Source of the DNA: Gammaproteobacteria bacterium
GTDB taxonomy: Bacteria > Pseudomonadota > Gammaproteobacteria > Xanthomonadales > Marinicellaceae
NCBI GenBank assembly: GCA_030430025.1
Contig: JAUIGR010000001.1
Span: 62,001 to 126,000, forward strand
Length of the DNA stretch: 64,000 nt
Reading direction: 5' to 3'
Shown: in pieces, positions 10,755 to 21,192 of the stretch
Layout: every line of letters starts with the position of its first letter
Numbering within the stretch: the stretch's first letter is position 1
Made by a program: the position numbers and the translations under genes
Notes under the pieces: generated by a model
Seen by the model: only the letters and a program-made list of their open reading frames with translations
Told to the model about the DNA's origin: nothing
Databases searched by the model: none

Positions 10755-12206
10755 TCAAAACTCCCAGTAAGCAGGAATCAGCAGAATAAATAGAGTAAAT
10801 AATTCCAAACGGCCAAAGATCATGGCCAGTGACAAGATCCATTTACCACCTTCAGAAATGTTAGCATAATGTGGTCCTGCCTCTCCCAAAGCAGGGCCCA
10901 GGTTTGTTAGGCAAGCTAATGATGCTGAAAAAGCTGTAGTGAGATCAGCACCAAATGATGCCAACAAAATAGAGAAAACACACAGTAAAAACAAAAACTG
11001 AACGAAAAATGCCGATACTGAATCCAACACTCGATAATTGATGGTTTTATCGTTAACTTTAATCAAATATTTACCATGAGGGTGAATGAGTCGATACAAC
11101 TCCCGCATACTTATTTTGAATAATAAAATCATTCGAATCACCTTAAAACCACCCCCTGTTGAGCCAGCACATGCACCAATGGTACTGAACAATAGCAACA
11201 TGATAGGTAAAGCGCCACCCCAGAGATAAAAAGCTTCAGTGGTGAATCCTGTGGTTGTACCTACTGATACAGCCTGGAAGGTACCTTGTCTGATTGATTC
11301 AAACAATGAATCTGCTGCTCCGGAAACATACAGCTGATAGGATGTGATAATTGAAGCGACTGCCATGAAACCCAAAAATACCCTGACTTCCGAATCTAAT
11401 AAATAAGTACGAATAGATGATGATTTCCAAGCCATAAAGTGGGAAGCAAAATTAATACCGGCAACCATCATGAAAATCACCGCAACAGCTTCTATCAGTG
11501 CATTATTAAAATGACCGATGGATCCATCATATGTTGAAAATCCGCCGATTGATATAGTACTAAAGGCGTGACAAATGGCGTCAAAAAAACCCATTCCAGC
11601 GACAAAATAACTGAACGCGCACATCACTGTGATGCCGAGATAAATATACCACAATGCTTTGGCTGTTTCTGTGATTCTGGGGGTGAGCTTTTGATCTTTC
11701 ATAGGTCCTGGGGTTTCAGCTCTGAATATCTGCATACCGCCAACACGCAACATAGGTAAGACAGCAACAGCAAGTACAATAATGCCCATACCACCGAACC
11801 ACTGCATCTGTTGCCGATAAAACTTAACAGAATGGGGTAGGTTATCAATATTGGTTAATATGGTAGCACCTGTGGTGGTTAATCCTGATATGGATTCGAA
11901 AATTGCATCAATTAGACTGAGTTCCAGATGAATTGAAGTATACAAAGGTAGAGCACCAGCAAGTCCAACAATTAACCAGGACGAGCCTACCACAAAAAAA
12001 CCACTGCGAATTTTCAATTCGGCATGGATGTTACGATAGCAATAAAATAAGGTGCCGCCAATTAGAGCCAGCAATAAGAATCCTTCAATGAATGGCAGGA
12101 TATTACCATCCTGGTAAATGATACCAACTAACACTGGTGGAATCATCATGCCGCTTGAGACAAGCAGTAATAGTCCTATTATTTTGGCAATCAGTTTAGG
12201 ATTCAT
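10755..12206 (-). CDS. trkH: Trk potassium uptake membrane subunit TrkH
   Basis: K+ translocating subunit, 483 residues. It has the four membrane-pore-membrane repeats of the family. Pore loops are visible as GLTTTGATI, FSTISIGGFST, SVGTTTGFTT and ACLTNLGPALG, each with its filter glycine. It begins 2 bp after trkA ends, so both subunits are made from the same transcript. Known TrkH channels are gated by the cytoplasmic TrkA ring. No anomalies in length or motifs. Confidence 0.95.
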   Translation of the reverse strand: MNPKLIAKIIGLLLLVSSGMMIPPVLVGIIYQDGNILPFIEGFLLLALIGGTLFYCYRNIHAELKIRSGFFVVGSSWLIVGLAGALPLYTSIHLELSLIDAIFESISGLTTTGATILTNIDNLPHSVKFYRQQMQWFGGMGIIVLAVAVLPMLRVGGMQIFRAETPGPMKDQKLTPRITETAKALWYIYLGITVMCAFSYFVAGMGFFDAICHAFSTISIGGFSTYDGSIGHFNNALIEAVAVIFMMVAGINFASHFMAWKSSSIRTYLLDSEVRVFLGFMAVASIITSYQLYVSGAADSLFESIRQGTFQAVSVGTTTGFTTEAFYLWGGALPIMLLLFSTIGACAGSTGGGFKVIRMILLFKISMRELYRLIHPHGKYLIKVNDKTINYRVLDSVSAFFVQFLFLLCVFSILLASFGADLTTAFSASLACLTNLGPALGEAGPHYANISEGGKWILSLAMIFGRLELFTLFILLIPAYWEF

Positions 12207-12208
12207 CG

Positions 12209-13585
12209 TTATATAAAAGTGGCATCTACTTCGAATAAACGTTTGAGGTCATTGATGTTGCGTTTATCTGTAACAAACATAATCAGGTGATCTAAATGCT
12301 CTATCACTTCATCGCGATGAGCCATAATTACACGATTATTTCTAACTATCCCTCCAATAGTGGTTCCAAGAGGCAGGTTAATGTTTCTTACTTGGCGGCC
12401 AACGACCTTAGAAGAGTGTAGATCACCTTTAACTTCTACTTCAATTGCCTCAGCGGCCCCTTGACGTAAAGAATGTACTCTTGCGGTATAATCACCTCTT
12501 ACATGTGCCAGGATTCCGCCCATAGTAATGTGCTGAGGAGATATAGCAACATCTATGGTATCTTTATCGATCAGTTGAGCATAGCTTTGTCGATTGATTA
12601 ACGTCATGACTTTTTGTGCACCGAGCCTTTTGGCCAGTAAACCAGCCAGCAAATTAGCTTGATCATCATTAGTCAATGCACAAAATATATCTGTATGGTT
12701 GATATTTTCTTCGTGCAAGATTTCTTCAGAGGTACAATCACCCCGAATGACTAGTGCTTTAGTTAATTCTTCTGCAATAAAACGACTTCTTTCTTTGTTG
12801 TATTCTATAATTTTGACCGAATGGTCCTTTTCTAATGCCTTGGCTAAGTTAAAACCGATGTTGCCTCCACCTGCTATGATGATCTTGTGAGCTGGTTTCT
12901 CACCCTTGTACCACATTTCCATGATTTTCTTAATATGTTTTTTGGCTGCCAGTACAAATATGATGTCACCTGCTTTCAAAACGGTTTCACCCTCAGGAAA
13001 AACTGACTGATCATCTCTGAATATGGCTGCCACTCTTGCTCCAACATTTCCAGGTAACACATTGTGAAATTCTCTTAACTGTTGACCATCAAGGAGGCCT
13101 CCTGCTTGAACTTCCGTAGTTACCAGTTGTGCTACACCTCCGGCAAAGTCCATTACTTGTTTGGCGCCTGCGTATTCGATCATTCCATAAATGTGTCGAG
13201 TAACCATTTGTTCAGGTGAAATATGGAAATCGATAGGTACATGTTTATGTTCAAACATTTCAGGATGAGAGGCGTATTCTGCTGCACGAACACGGGCAAT
13301 TTTAGTTGGTGTATGGAACAACGAATAACAAACTTGACAAGCAACCATGTTAACTTCATCAGAATTAGTCAGGGCTATAACCATATCTGCATCATTGGCC
13401 CCAGCACGAATTAAAACTGAAGGGTGAGATGCAAAACCATGAATAGTACGAATATCAAGCTTATTTTGCATCTCATTGAGATGTTCTATGTTGGTATCAA
13501 CTACAGTGACATCATTATTTTCACGTGATAAATGTGCGGCAATAGAAGAACCTACTTGTCCGGCGCCAAGTATGATGATTTTCAT
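12209..13585 (-). CDS. trkA: Trk system regulatory subunit TrkA
   Basis: Cytoplasmic gating subunit of the Trk K+ channel, 458 residues. It is a tandem of two RCK units: Rossmann domain 1 with GAGQVGSS at residue 7, TrkA-C domain 1 (about 145-225), Rossmann domain 2 with GGGNIGFN (about 238-245) and TrkA-C domain 2 (about 370-455). The family binds NAD(H) and ATP/ADP. The start overlaps ntrX by 4 bp and trkH follows after 2 bp. The shared transcript implies joint expression of the response regulator and K+ uptake. Confidence 0.95.
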   Translation of the reverse strand: MKIIILGAGQVGSSIAAHLSRENNDVTVVDTNIEHLNEMQNKLDIRTIHGFASHPSVLIRAGANDADMVIALTNSDEVNMVACQVCYSLFHTPTKIARVRAAEYASHPEMFEHKHVPIDFHISPEQMVTRHIYGMIEYAGAKQVMDFAGGVAQLVTTEVQAGGLLDGQQLREFHNVLPGNVGARVAAIFRDDQSVFPEGETVLKAGDIIFVLAAKKHIKKIMEMWYKGEKPAHKIIIAGGGNIGFNLAKALEKDHSVKIIEYNKERSRFIAEELTKALVIRGDCTSEEILHEENINHTDIFCALTNDDQANLLAGLLAKRLGAQKVMTLINRQSYAQLIDKDTIDVAISPQHITMGGILAHVRGDYTARVHSLRQGAAEAIEVEVKGDLHSSKVVGRQVRNINLPLGTTIGGIVRNNRVIMAHRDEVIEHLDHLIMFVTDKRNINDLKRLFEVDATFI

Positions 13586-14913
13586 GAGGAACTGGCCGAT
13601 TTGGATGGGTCTTTGGTGTTAATATTTAACGCCCTGAGTTTCCGATATAAATGAGTGCGTTCTAGTCCTACTATTTTGGCTAACTCACCGACTTTACCAT
13701 TGACCTGTTGTAGGTGATGCAGCAGATAATCACGTTCAAAAGCTTCTCTGGCTTCACGTAAATCTAAATCATACCATTCAAGAGATTTTTGTTGGTTGTT
13801 ACTAATTTCTTGCGACTTAGCCAATAGTTGTTCAACCTCAGACTGCTCAATATCACCTTCTTTACCCAGTATTTGTAATTGTCTGATGATGTTTTTTAAC
13901 TCCCTGATGTTACCTGGCCAATCATGGTTACGTAGAAAATTTTGTGCGGCAAAAGACATTTTTCGGTATGGTATTTGTTCGTGATCAGGTAAATAATTAA
14001 TATAAAAATTGATCAGTTCAGGGACATCTTCAGAACGGGCATTTAAATGAGGTAAATAGAGTGTAATTTCGGCAATCAAATCATACAATTCTCGACTGAA
14101 ATCACCTTGCAAAACCAATGTTTTGAGATCTTGTTGAGCTGTGCTGAGAATGGCTATGGATTGTTGTTGCCACTGTTTGAGTATCGCCGCGACTGTATTC
14201 TGCTGTTCGGAAATCAGGCAATCAATGTTGCTAATGATGATAGATTTTTGACCTTCTTGATCACTGATCTTTTGCCACAACTGGGTTAGCGTAGTTGTCA
14301 CATCCTGTTCTGGCCAACTGAGCGTGTCAGATATGACCGTAGCTTGTTGATTATTGTTACGTAATTGATGTAAATATTTGGCAGTATTTAATTTACCAGT
14401 CCCACCATCACCAACAAACAAAGTGTTGTTGTGAGTATGCTTAATTCGATCAAGTTGTTCCCTGAGCTGACGACTGCTCTTTGAGTTGCCAATGGGCTCA
14501 AAAGCCTTCCATGTGTGTGAAACAATAGTCTGGTCTTCTTTGGCATATTGTGTCAATGTGTGGTCAATGGTTTGTAACAATTTTGCTAAGGAAATGGGTT
14601 TTTCAACGAAGTCTTTGGCACCCATTTTGGTCGCTTCGATTGCTGTTTCAATAGTGCCATGACCAGACATCATCACTACGGGGAAGCGTAGGTTGCCAGA
14701 TTCTTTCCAACTTTTCAGTAAAGAGATGCCATCAATGTCAGGCATCCAGATATCTAGCAAAACAAGATCAGGGGTGATCTCGTTGAGTTTTTTTCTGGCT
14801 GATGCTCCATCTTCGGCGGTACTGACTTGATATCCTTCATCCGATAATATGTCAGAGATTAGCCCTCGAATATCCGGCTCGTCATCAATAATTAGAATGT
14901 GTGATTTACTCAT
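13582..14913 (-). CDS. ntrX: NtrX-like response regulator with degenerate AAA+ domain
   Basis: 443 residues: receiver domain (1-120) with DDE acidic pocket and phospho-acceptor Asp in LVLLDIWMPD, a central AAA+ region (about 145-340), and a Fis-type helix-turn-helix (about 385-430, GELAKIVGLERTHLYRKLRAL). The AAA+ part is altered: Walker A reads GDGGTGKLN, the Walker B-like segment is IIISNIDCL in place of LDEI, and the GAFTGA loop needed to contact sigma-54 is not visible. It is therefore unlikely to be a standard sigma-54 activator. The likely partner kinase NtrY is at 24504, on the other strand about 9.6 kb away. Confidence 0.85.
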   Translation of the reverse strand: MSKSHILIIDDEPDIRGLISDILSDEGYQVSTAEDGASARKKLNEITPDLVLLDIWMPDIDGISLLKSWKESGNLRFPVVMMSGHGTIETAIEATKMGAKDFVEKPISLAKLLQTIDHTLTQYAKEDQTIVSHTWKAFEPIGNSKSSRQLREQLDRIKHTHNNTLFVGDGGTGKLNTAKYLHQLRNNNQQATVISDTLSWPEQDVTTTLTQLWQKISDQEGQKSIIISNIDCLISEQQNTVAAILKQWQQQSIAILSTAQQDLKTLVLQGDFSRELYDLIAEITLYLPHLNARSEDVPELINFYINYLPDHEQIPYRKMSFAAQNFLRNHDWPGNIRELKNIIRQLQILGKEGDIEQSEVEQLLAKSQEISNNQQKSLEWYDLDLREAREAFERDYLLHHLQQVNGKVGELAKIVGLERTHLYRKLRALNINTKDPSKSASSS

Positions 14914-14917
14914 GTGT

Positions 14918-15550
14918 TTATTTTACAAAGCGAGTGAATAAAAAACCACATGCAAATCCAACGATGTGACTGATCCAGGCCACATTAAAAATAGGATTCG
15001 GCATAAATTGCAATACAATTTGTATACTGAGCCATATTGCTACTAACCAGGTCAATGGCAAACTGGTTTTTTGAAAATAAAGTCCTATTGGGAAAATGAA
15101 TTTAATATTTCTATTTGGAAAAAGAACCAACCAAGCACCTATCAAGCCTGAAACGGCTCCGCTGGCGCCTAGTAAGATGAGGTTTTTATCCTGTAAGGTT
15201 AAACAAGCAATCCAGTTACCAATAATGCCAGCACTGAGGTAAATAAAGGTTATTTTTTTCCACCCTAGAACTCGTTCAATAGAGAAAGACAACAAAGCAA
15301 ATACTGAACAGTTAATCAACCAGTGTGACCAATTGCCATGTACAAACAAGGCTGTTACCAGTCGTCCAGATTCAAAGATACTCACTTTTAGAGAAGAAAA
15401 AAATGTTTTTGTTGGGATAGTCCAAACAGCATAAAAATTTTCGGTAGAGGGTAGCCAAGAAGTCCATAACATAACCAGTAGCAAGATTAATCCCATCAAA
15501 CTGGATGCATAGGGAAAATGTGTAGGCTCTCTGCTTGAAAAGTTGATCAC
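14918..15550 (-). CDS. Rhomboid-family intramembrane serine protease
   Basis: Multi-pass inner-membrane protease of 210 residues. Key features are HGNWSHWLIN in the second helix, the catalytic serine in GASGAVSG (about 136-143) and the catalytic histidine in WISHIVGFACGF near the C-terminus, giving the Ser-His dyad. It overlaps gspB by 4 bp and ntrX begins 4 bp downstream, so it belongs to the gspA-gspB-rhomboid-ntrX-trkA-trkH operon. Its place beside type II secretion accessory genes invites comparison with rhombosortases, which process GlyGly-CTERM proteins, but the sequence looks like a general rhomboid. Substrate unknown. Confidence 0.85.
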   Translation of the reverse strand: MINFSSREPTHFPYASSLMGLILLLVMLWTSWLPSTENFYAVWTIPTKTFFSSLKVSIFESGRLVTALFVHGNWSHWLINCSVFALLSFSIERVLGWKKITFIYLSAGIIGNWIACLTLQDKNLILLGASGAVSGLIGAWLVLFPNRNIKFIFPIGLYFQKTSLPLTWLVAIWLSIQIVLQFMPNPIFNVAWISHIVGFACGFLFTRFVK

Positions 15551-16317
15551 CTGGGAATTAAAAACACTGTTGTACCCGATTCAACGAGCACACCTTCTGG
15601 AATGATATCTTTAATAGTAATGAGTCCTTCAAAATCATCACCAATATTAAAACGTTGGCCATTAATTATTGCCATTCTATTTTCTGGTTCTGGGTCATAA
15701 ATATGAATATTGACTTTTATATCTGGTAGCATTTTACGGATGGAATAAGGCAATTGGTGGAACAACAAGTATTCTTGTTGCTCAATATTAGGTTGCCTCA
15801 CTTTTGACTCTATTTCATCATTGGATTGGTTGTCTGGAATCGGCTCCTCGGTCAGTTGTTGTGAAACTTTGTCATCATTGGCAAGCTGTTCCGTTATTAT
15901 TTCCTTTTTCTCAGTTTCTGTTTCTATTTGAGTTTGTTGTTTTGGATTTTCCTGATTGGGTCGAGGTGGAACCAAAGTCTCTTTTTTGTCTTGTTTTTGA
16001 GCAACCTGATTTTTGACCACAGCTGGCTTGGGAGGTGTTAATCTGTTAGCCAGTTCATTCTTTTTTAAGGTGTTGTCTGGTGCTGTTTGAACAGTTGAAT
16101 CAGATTGTTTAAAAAATTGAGAAACAGATGACAACCAGCCCGGCTGGTAGGCCCATACTCCACCGAGGATTGACAATAAAATCAGAACTAAGCCGTAAAA
16201 ATTTCTTCGGGATCTCGATTTTCTTTGGTGTGCGTTGAACCGTATGTTGTCCCCACTAGCCACTTGGTCAGGTCGGTTTTTATCGGATTTTCTTAAAGCA
16301 TCTAAAATCGAAGACAT
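15547..16317 (-). CDS. gspB: General secretion pathway protein GspB (ExeB-like)
   Basis: 256 residues. It starts with the GspB signature MSSILDALRKSDKNR, has one transmembrane helix (about 40-58, FYGLVLILLSILGGVWAYQ), a long Pro/Lys/Gln/Glu-rich periplasmic linker (about 70-175), and a C-terminal type II secretion B domain (about 180-256, with PYSIRKMLPDIKVNIHIY and INGQRFNIGDDFEGLITI). With GspA it helps insert the secretin ring across peptidoglycan in known T2SS systems. The gene lies 1 bp after gspA. No other gsp genes are in the window. Confidence 0.9.
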   Translation of the reverse strand: MSSILDALRKSDKNRPDQVASGDNIRFNAHQRKSRSRRNFYGLVLILLSILGGVWAYQPGWLSSVSQFFKQSDSTVQTAPDNTLKKNELANRLTPPKPAVVKNQVAQKQDKKETLVPPRPNQENPKQQTQIETETEKKEIITEQLANDDKVSQQLTEEPIPDNQSNDEIESKVRQPNIEQQEYLLFHQLPYSIRKMLPDIKVNIHIYDPEPENRMAIINGQRFNIGDDFEGLITIKDIIPEGVLVESGTTVFLIPR

Positions 16318-16318
16318 G

Positions 16319-17833
16319 TTATTCCTTTGTATTACTCAGGCGAGGTCCTTGATATGCTTTCAGGGACAAAGCCATTTGTGTTTCTTGACCGACAATGCCA
16401 TCGGCCAATAAGCCATGTTGTTGTTGAAATTGGGTGACCCATTGATTAACAGCCTCGGTTGTATCAATTGTCTCGTTGTCAATCACTTCAGCCATGGTTA
16501 TAACCCATTTCGTTAATGATTCTGACATTGTATCACTGATTAATTCTGGTGCCATCGGCCAGATAACATAATATGTTCCAAGCCACAAAGACTCTATTTT
16601 ATTTGATGGGACCGATACGTAACCTCGATCAGTTAAAACCAGCCATCGATCATTGTCTTTGCGTTTTAATAACAGCAATCGTTCAGATGTCAATTCTAAT
16701 AATACAGGCGTATTGAGTTTTTCAATTTGATTTAAATTACCCTGTCTGCGTAAACAACCCATACCCAATATATCAGCGTCTGGGCAGCGGTTATTAGACC
16801 ATAACAAATGTTCATTTTCATGCCATAACTGGTAATATTGTTGCCAGCTGATAGCATTAGCTGGAGTAACCCATTCGTTATTCTGATTAGCTTCAGGGAC
16901 ATTTATATTTGAGTTGATTTGCAGATCATGAGGCAAATTTTTATCAGACCAGAACAGCCAACCTATTATTGCCAAAATAGGCACCATAAACCAAATGGGA
17001 TGAAGTTTGTTTACTGGTTGATGAGCTAAAACTTCAGTAGCTGCTGTGCTGATGTGTTTGGATAAAACACGAGGACTCTCATCAACAAAAGCAGCCAATA
17101 ACGCACGATCACATAGTGTATTAATCAATCTGGGGGTGCCATCGGTCAAATGGTGAATTTTTCGAATAACGGACTGACTAAATAAAGGTTCTTTGACGCC
17201 AGCCACTGCCAAACGATGGTTAATATAAGCCATTGTTTCTGATTCGGATAGTGCTTGTAAATGAAACCGAGAAGTGATGCGTTGTGCCAGCTGCCTGAGG
17301 TCTCTCCGTTGCATGGTTGTTTTCAACTCAGGCTGACCAATCAGTATGATCTGTAATAACTTCTGCTGGCTGGTTTCCAAGTTAGTCAATAAACGCAGTT
17401 GTTCCAATGTGTCACGCGGTAAATTTTGAGCTTCATCAATGATAATGACCGTATTCTTTCCTGCTTCATACCAAGCCAATAAGTGCTCGTTGAGTCTTGT
17501 TATCAAAGCACCAGATCTACCTGCCAAATCACCAATCGGTAAATCAAATTCTTTAAAAATATTTTCAAGTAATTCAATAGGCGTTATATTAGGGTTAAGT
17601 AAAAGCGCTGCTTGAGTGTTCTCTGGTAACTTTTCTAAGAACAAACGGCTGATGGTTGTTTTACCAGTACCTACTTCTCCTGTTAATTGGACAAAACCAG
17701 CACCACCGCCTCGAGTGACACCATAAACGAGATGAGCCAAGGATTCCTGATGTTTTTCACTCAAATAGACAAATTCCGGATCGGGTGTGATCGAAAAAGG
17801 GGCCTGTTTAAAATGGAAAAAATCTAAGTACAT
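16319..17833 (-). CDS. gspA: General secretion pathway ATPase GspA (ExeA-like)
   Basis: 504 residues. The N-terminal cytoplasmic AAA domain has Walker A GEVGTGKT (about 49-56), Walker B VIIIDEAQN and the FSITPDPEFVYLSEKHQE start seen in ExeA proteins. A single transmembrane helix follows at about 280-297 (IWFMVPILAIIGWLFW). The periplasmic part ends with a peptidoglycan-binding domain (VTQFQQQHGLLADGIVGQET). In Aeromonas the ExeA/ExeB pair remodels peptidoglycan for secretin assembly. It is the first gene of the run that continues to trkH; putA lies just upstream (51 bp) on the same strand. Confidence 0.9.
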   Translation of the reverse strand: MYLDFFHFKQAPFSITPDPEFVYLSEKHQESLAHLVYGVTRGGGAGFVQLTGEVGTGKTTISRLFLEKLPENTQAALLLNPNITPIELLENIFKEFDLPIGDLAGRSGALITRLNEHLLAWYEAGKNTVIIIDEAQNLPRDTLEQLRLLTNLETSQQKLLQIILIGQPELKTTMQRRDLRQLAQRITSRFHLQALSESETMAYINHRLAVAGVKEPLFSQSVIRKIHHLTDGTPRLINTLCDRALLAAFVDESPRVLSKHISTAATEVLAHQPVNKLHPIWFMVPILAIIGWLFWSDKNLPHDLQINSNINVPEANQNNEWVTPANAISWQQYYQLWHENEHLLWSNNRCPDADILGMGCLRRQGNLNQIEKLNTPVLLELTSERLLLLKRKDNDRWLVLTDRGYVSVPSNKIESLWLGTYYVIWPMAPELISDTMSESLTKWVITMAEVIDNETIDTTEAVNQWVTQFQQQHGLLADGIVGQETQMALSLKAYQGPRLSNTKE

Positions 17834-17884
17834 AAATCGCTTCGTCAGTGGTCTTTGGTCTGAAGTTCTGCGCCATTAGGCAGT

Positions 17885-20800
17885 TCAATCATCACTGAGT
17901 TCCAATAGATCAGCATTACCACCGACAGCTGAAATGTTATTAGTGATCGTTTTTTCAATCATAAACTGACGCAAATAACCCGGACCACCCGCTTTGGGAC
18001 CGGTTCCCGACAACCCCATGCCTCCAAATGGCTGAACACCGACAACAGCACCTATCATGTTGCGGTTGATATAACAATTACCCGCTTGGATACGATTGGC
18101 TATGTATTCAATGGTTTCGTCAATACGTGAATGGATACCTGTGGTTAAACCATAACCGGTGGAATTGATGGCGTCAATGACTTGATCCAATTCTTGAGCG
18201 TGAAAACGGATAACATGAAGGAATGGGCCAAAAATTTCCTGAGACAACTGATCAATACCCGTTAATTCAACCGCATGTGGTGGGAAGTAGTACCCTGTTT
18301 CATCAGGTAAAGTTAATGCCTTTATGAGTTTGGCCTCAATTGCCATACGTTCACTGTGTGCTCGTAACATAGATAAAGCTTTTTCATCAATCAAAGGGCC
18401 TAAATCGGTACTGTAATATTGAGGATGACCGATCACCAATTCGTCCATTGCGCCTTTGAGCATGGTAATGACCTTATCGGCCACATCACTTTGAATAAAT
18501 AGCACCCGTAATGCTGAACAACGCTGACCAGCACTTAAAAAAGCAGAGCTGATGACATCTTTGACCAGCTGTTCTGGTAGCGATGATGAGTCAGCAATCA
18601 TACAATTTTGTCCGCCCGTTTCAGCTATTAAGGTGGCAATAGCAGCCCTTTCTCTTAAGGCCAAATTTCGATTGATAGTTTGTGCCGTAGCAGTAGAGCC
18701 TGTAAAAACCACACCGGTAATATCAGCATGTTGACACAGATGATTACCAATCTTGTTGCCTTCACCAATCACCAGTTGGAAGACTGCTTCGCGGATGCCT
18801 GCTTGATGTATTAATTGAGCTATCCTATACCCAATGAGACTGGTTTGTTCGGCAGGCTTGGCAATCACGCAGTTTCCAGTAACCAGTGCAGCCACAATTT
18901 GTCCTGTAAAAATCGCTAACGGAAAATTCCATGGACTGATACAAACAAACACGCCCTTTCCTTGATGATATAAATAATTACTCTCCCCAGTTGGACCAGG
19001 CATTTTCTCACCATAACTAAAATGACGCATCGCTTGATCAGCATAATAATGGCAAAAATCAATGGCTTCGCGGTATTCGGAAACACAATCTGATAATGTC
19101 TTGCCGGCTTCATGGCGTAACAAGTAAATCAATTCGGTCTGGTGTTGTTTTATCAGATCTGCTAACTTCAACAGACAGTTAACACGAACTTCTATGTTTT
19201 CATCACGCCATTGGGGAAATGCTGCCTTGGCTTGTGTCACAACATAGTCCAAGTCTTCTGTTCGAGTTCGCACATAACGACCAACCAAATAATTTAAATT
19301 CGCAGGTGAATGCACTTCTATAACTTCGCCTTGCTTGCTGTTTTTATTAGCAATTAAACCTGCTGCAAAGTAGCTGTTTTCTTGATAATCAGCCAAATCA
19401 GCTTGCAAATCATTAACAACCTGCATATTACCCAAATTAACACCTTGTGAATTGAGCCTATCACTGCCGAAGATGTCTTTAGGCAAAGGCAGCATTGGGT
19501 GCTTGTGACTATCATTTTTCCGTACTTTGGCGATTGGGTCTTGGGTAATTTCATCCAGGCTCAAATCGAGATCAGTTAAGCGGTTAACAAAAGAAGTGTT
19601 GGCACCATTTTCTAACAATCTCCGCACCAGATAGGGTAACAAATCTTCGTGAGAACCCACTGGAGCATAAATTCTGACTGGGCGATTAAGACCGTTGGGG
19701 TCAATGGTTTGGCGATGTAATGCTTGACCCATGCCATGTAATCTTTGAAACTCATACCCACCTCCGTCACCTGCCATAATAGCTATGGCAGCAACCGTAT
19801 TGGCATTGTGTGTTGCAAACTGTGGATAAAAGAGTTTGCGGTTCGCTAATAAAAACTGAGCACAGGCTAAGTAAGACACATCAGTGTTCACTTTACGTGT
19901 AAAGACAGGATAGTGATCAAGGCCTTGTTCTTGTGCTCTTTTGATCTCGGTATCCCAATATGCGCCTTTGACCAACCTAACAGGAATCAAGCGGCCTCGT
20001 TGTTCGGCTAAGTCAGCCAGCCACTCCAACACTTTCAATGCGCGTTTCTGATAAGCCTGGACCACCAGACCAAAACCTTGGTAATCTGTCAACTGTTGAA
20101 AAACATTTTCAAAAACACGCAGGGAAATTTCCAACCTATCCGCTTCCTCTGCATCTATGGTGACCGCTACATTTAAAGATTGAGCATATTTGGCAATGGC
20201 TAAAACCTTGGGGACCAACTCTGCCAAGACACGATCAGCATTGGCCACCTCATAACGTGGATGTAGCGCTGATAGTTTGATTGATATGCTGGATGCATCT
20301 TGAATGTGTTTTTTATTGTTGGCTTCAGCAATGCTGGCGATTGAAGACATATAGGCTTCAAAATATCGATCAGCATCTGTTTGTGTTAATGCGGCTTCAC
20401 CTAACATGTCATATGAATAACGGTAGTCCTTAAAGCCTTTTTTTGTGGCCCTTTTAATGGCCTCTTTGATGGTTCGTCCCATAACAAACTGCTTGCCCAT
20501 CATTCGCATGGCTTTGTGGATACCTTGACGGATCACGGGTTCACCGGTTTTGTTGATGAATTTATCAAGAGCACGTGACAGACCTCTCTTAGAGTCATCT
20601 ATATCAACAATTTTACCTGTTAACATTAACCCCCAAGTAGAAGCATTGACAAATAATGAATCAGATCGACCTAAATGCGATTTCCAGTCGGCATCAGCGA
20701 TTTTATCCCGGATCAACTTATCAGCCGTTGTTCTATCTGGAATACGTAACAAAGCTTCTGCCAAGCACATCAACAAAATGCCTTCTTTAGAAGACAAGTC

Positions 20801-20998
20801 ATATTCTTTCATAAAAGCATCAATGCCATCCATTTCATCGATTTGATTGCGAACCTGATTAACTAAGTGTTCAGCCAATTCCTTGATAATCAGTCGTTTT
20901 TTGGCACCTGGATTGGCTGCATCAATTAATTGATTAATCAAAATATCTTCATCAGCCAAATAATCGTTGGCAAAAGGCAAAGGAGCTACAGACATCAC
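17885..20998 (-). CDS. putA: Bifunctional proline dehydrogenase / P5C dehydrogenase PutA
   Basis: 1037 residues that convert proline to glutamate in two steps. The N-terminal part is an FAD proline dehydrogenase barrel (about 75-460), with [42 protein letters not shown] and [21 protein letters not shown]. The C-terminal part is an NAD aldehyde dehydrogenase (about 530-1020) with the catalytic cysteine in AGQRCSALR and ETGGQN. It lacks the N-terminal ribbon-helix-helix DNA-binding domain of the 1320-residue E. coli PutA and the extra C-terminal domain, so it is the compact enzyme form without autorepression. The next ATG is one codon in, leaving the start uncertain by a residue. Confidence 0.95.
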   Translation of the reverse strand: MMSVAPLPFANDYLADEDILINQLIDAANPGAKKRLIIKELAEHLVNQVRNQIDEMDGIDAFMKEYDLSSKEGILLMCLAEALLRIPDRTTADKLIRDKIADADWKSHLGRSDSLFVNASTWGLMLTGKIVDIDDSKRGLSRALDKFINKTGEPVIRQGIHKAMRMMGKQFVMGRTIKEAIKRATKKGFKDYRYSYDMLGEAALTQTDADRYFEAYMSSIASIAEANNKKHIQDASSISIKLSALHPRYEVANADRVLAELVPKVLAIAKYAQSLNVAVTIDAEEADRLEISLRVFENVFQQLTDYQGFGLVVQAYQKRALKVLEWLADLAEQRGRLIPVRLVKGAYWDTEIKRAQEQGLDHYPVFTRKVNTDVSYLACAQFLLANRKLFYPQFATHNANTVAAIAIMAGDGGGYEFQRLHGMGQALHRQTIDPNGLNRPVRIYAPVGSHEDLLPYLVRRLLENGANTSFVNRLTDLDLSLDEITQDPIAKVRKNDSHKHPMLPLPKDIFGSDRLNSQGVNLGNMQVVNDLQADLADYQENSYFAAGLIANKNSKQGEVIEVHSPANLNYLVGRYVRTRTEDLDYVVTQAKAAFPQWRDENIEVRVNCLLKLADLIKQHQTELIYLLRHEAGKTLSDCVSEYREAIDFCHYYADQAMRHFSYGEKMPGPTGESNYLYHQGKGVFVCISPWNFPLAIFTGQIVAALVTGNCVIAKPAEQTSLIGYRIAQLIHQAGIREAVFQLVIGEGNKIGNHLCQHADITGVVFTGSTATAQTINRNLALRERAAIATLIAETGGQNCMIADSSSLPEQLVKDVISSAFLSAGQRCSALRVLFIQSDVADKVITMLKGAMDELVIGHPQYYSTDLGPLIDEKALSMLRAHSERMAIEAKLIKALTLPDETGYYFPPHAVELTGIDQLSQEIFGPFLHVIRFHAQELDQVIDAINSTGYGLTTGIHSRIDETIEYIANRIQAGNCYINRNMIGAVVGVQPFGGMGLSGTGPKAGGPGYLRQFMIEKTITNNISAVGGNADLLELSDD

Positions 20999-21192
20999 TT
21001 ATTCCAATTAATCAAAGATCCCGAATTATAAGAATGGGTTCGAGTTAATGCAATGAAAGTCGTTTTTGCTATTTGTAAAATTTGAAATGGTCATTGTCTC
21101 AAGAGTCTGTGAGTTTCAGCAGCAATCAAAACGCCCAAAAACTGACAAATACAGTAAAATGGCTCTTTCTCTGGACAAGAACTTGCGCTTTG

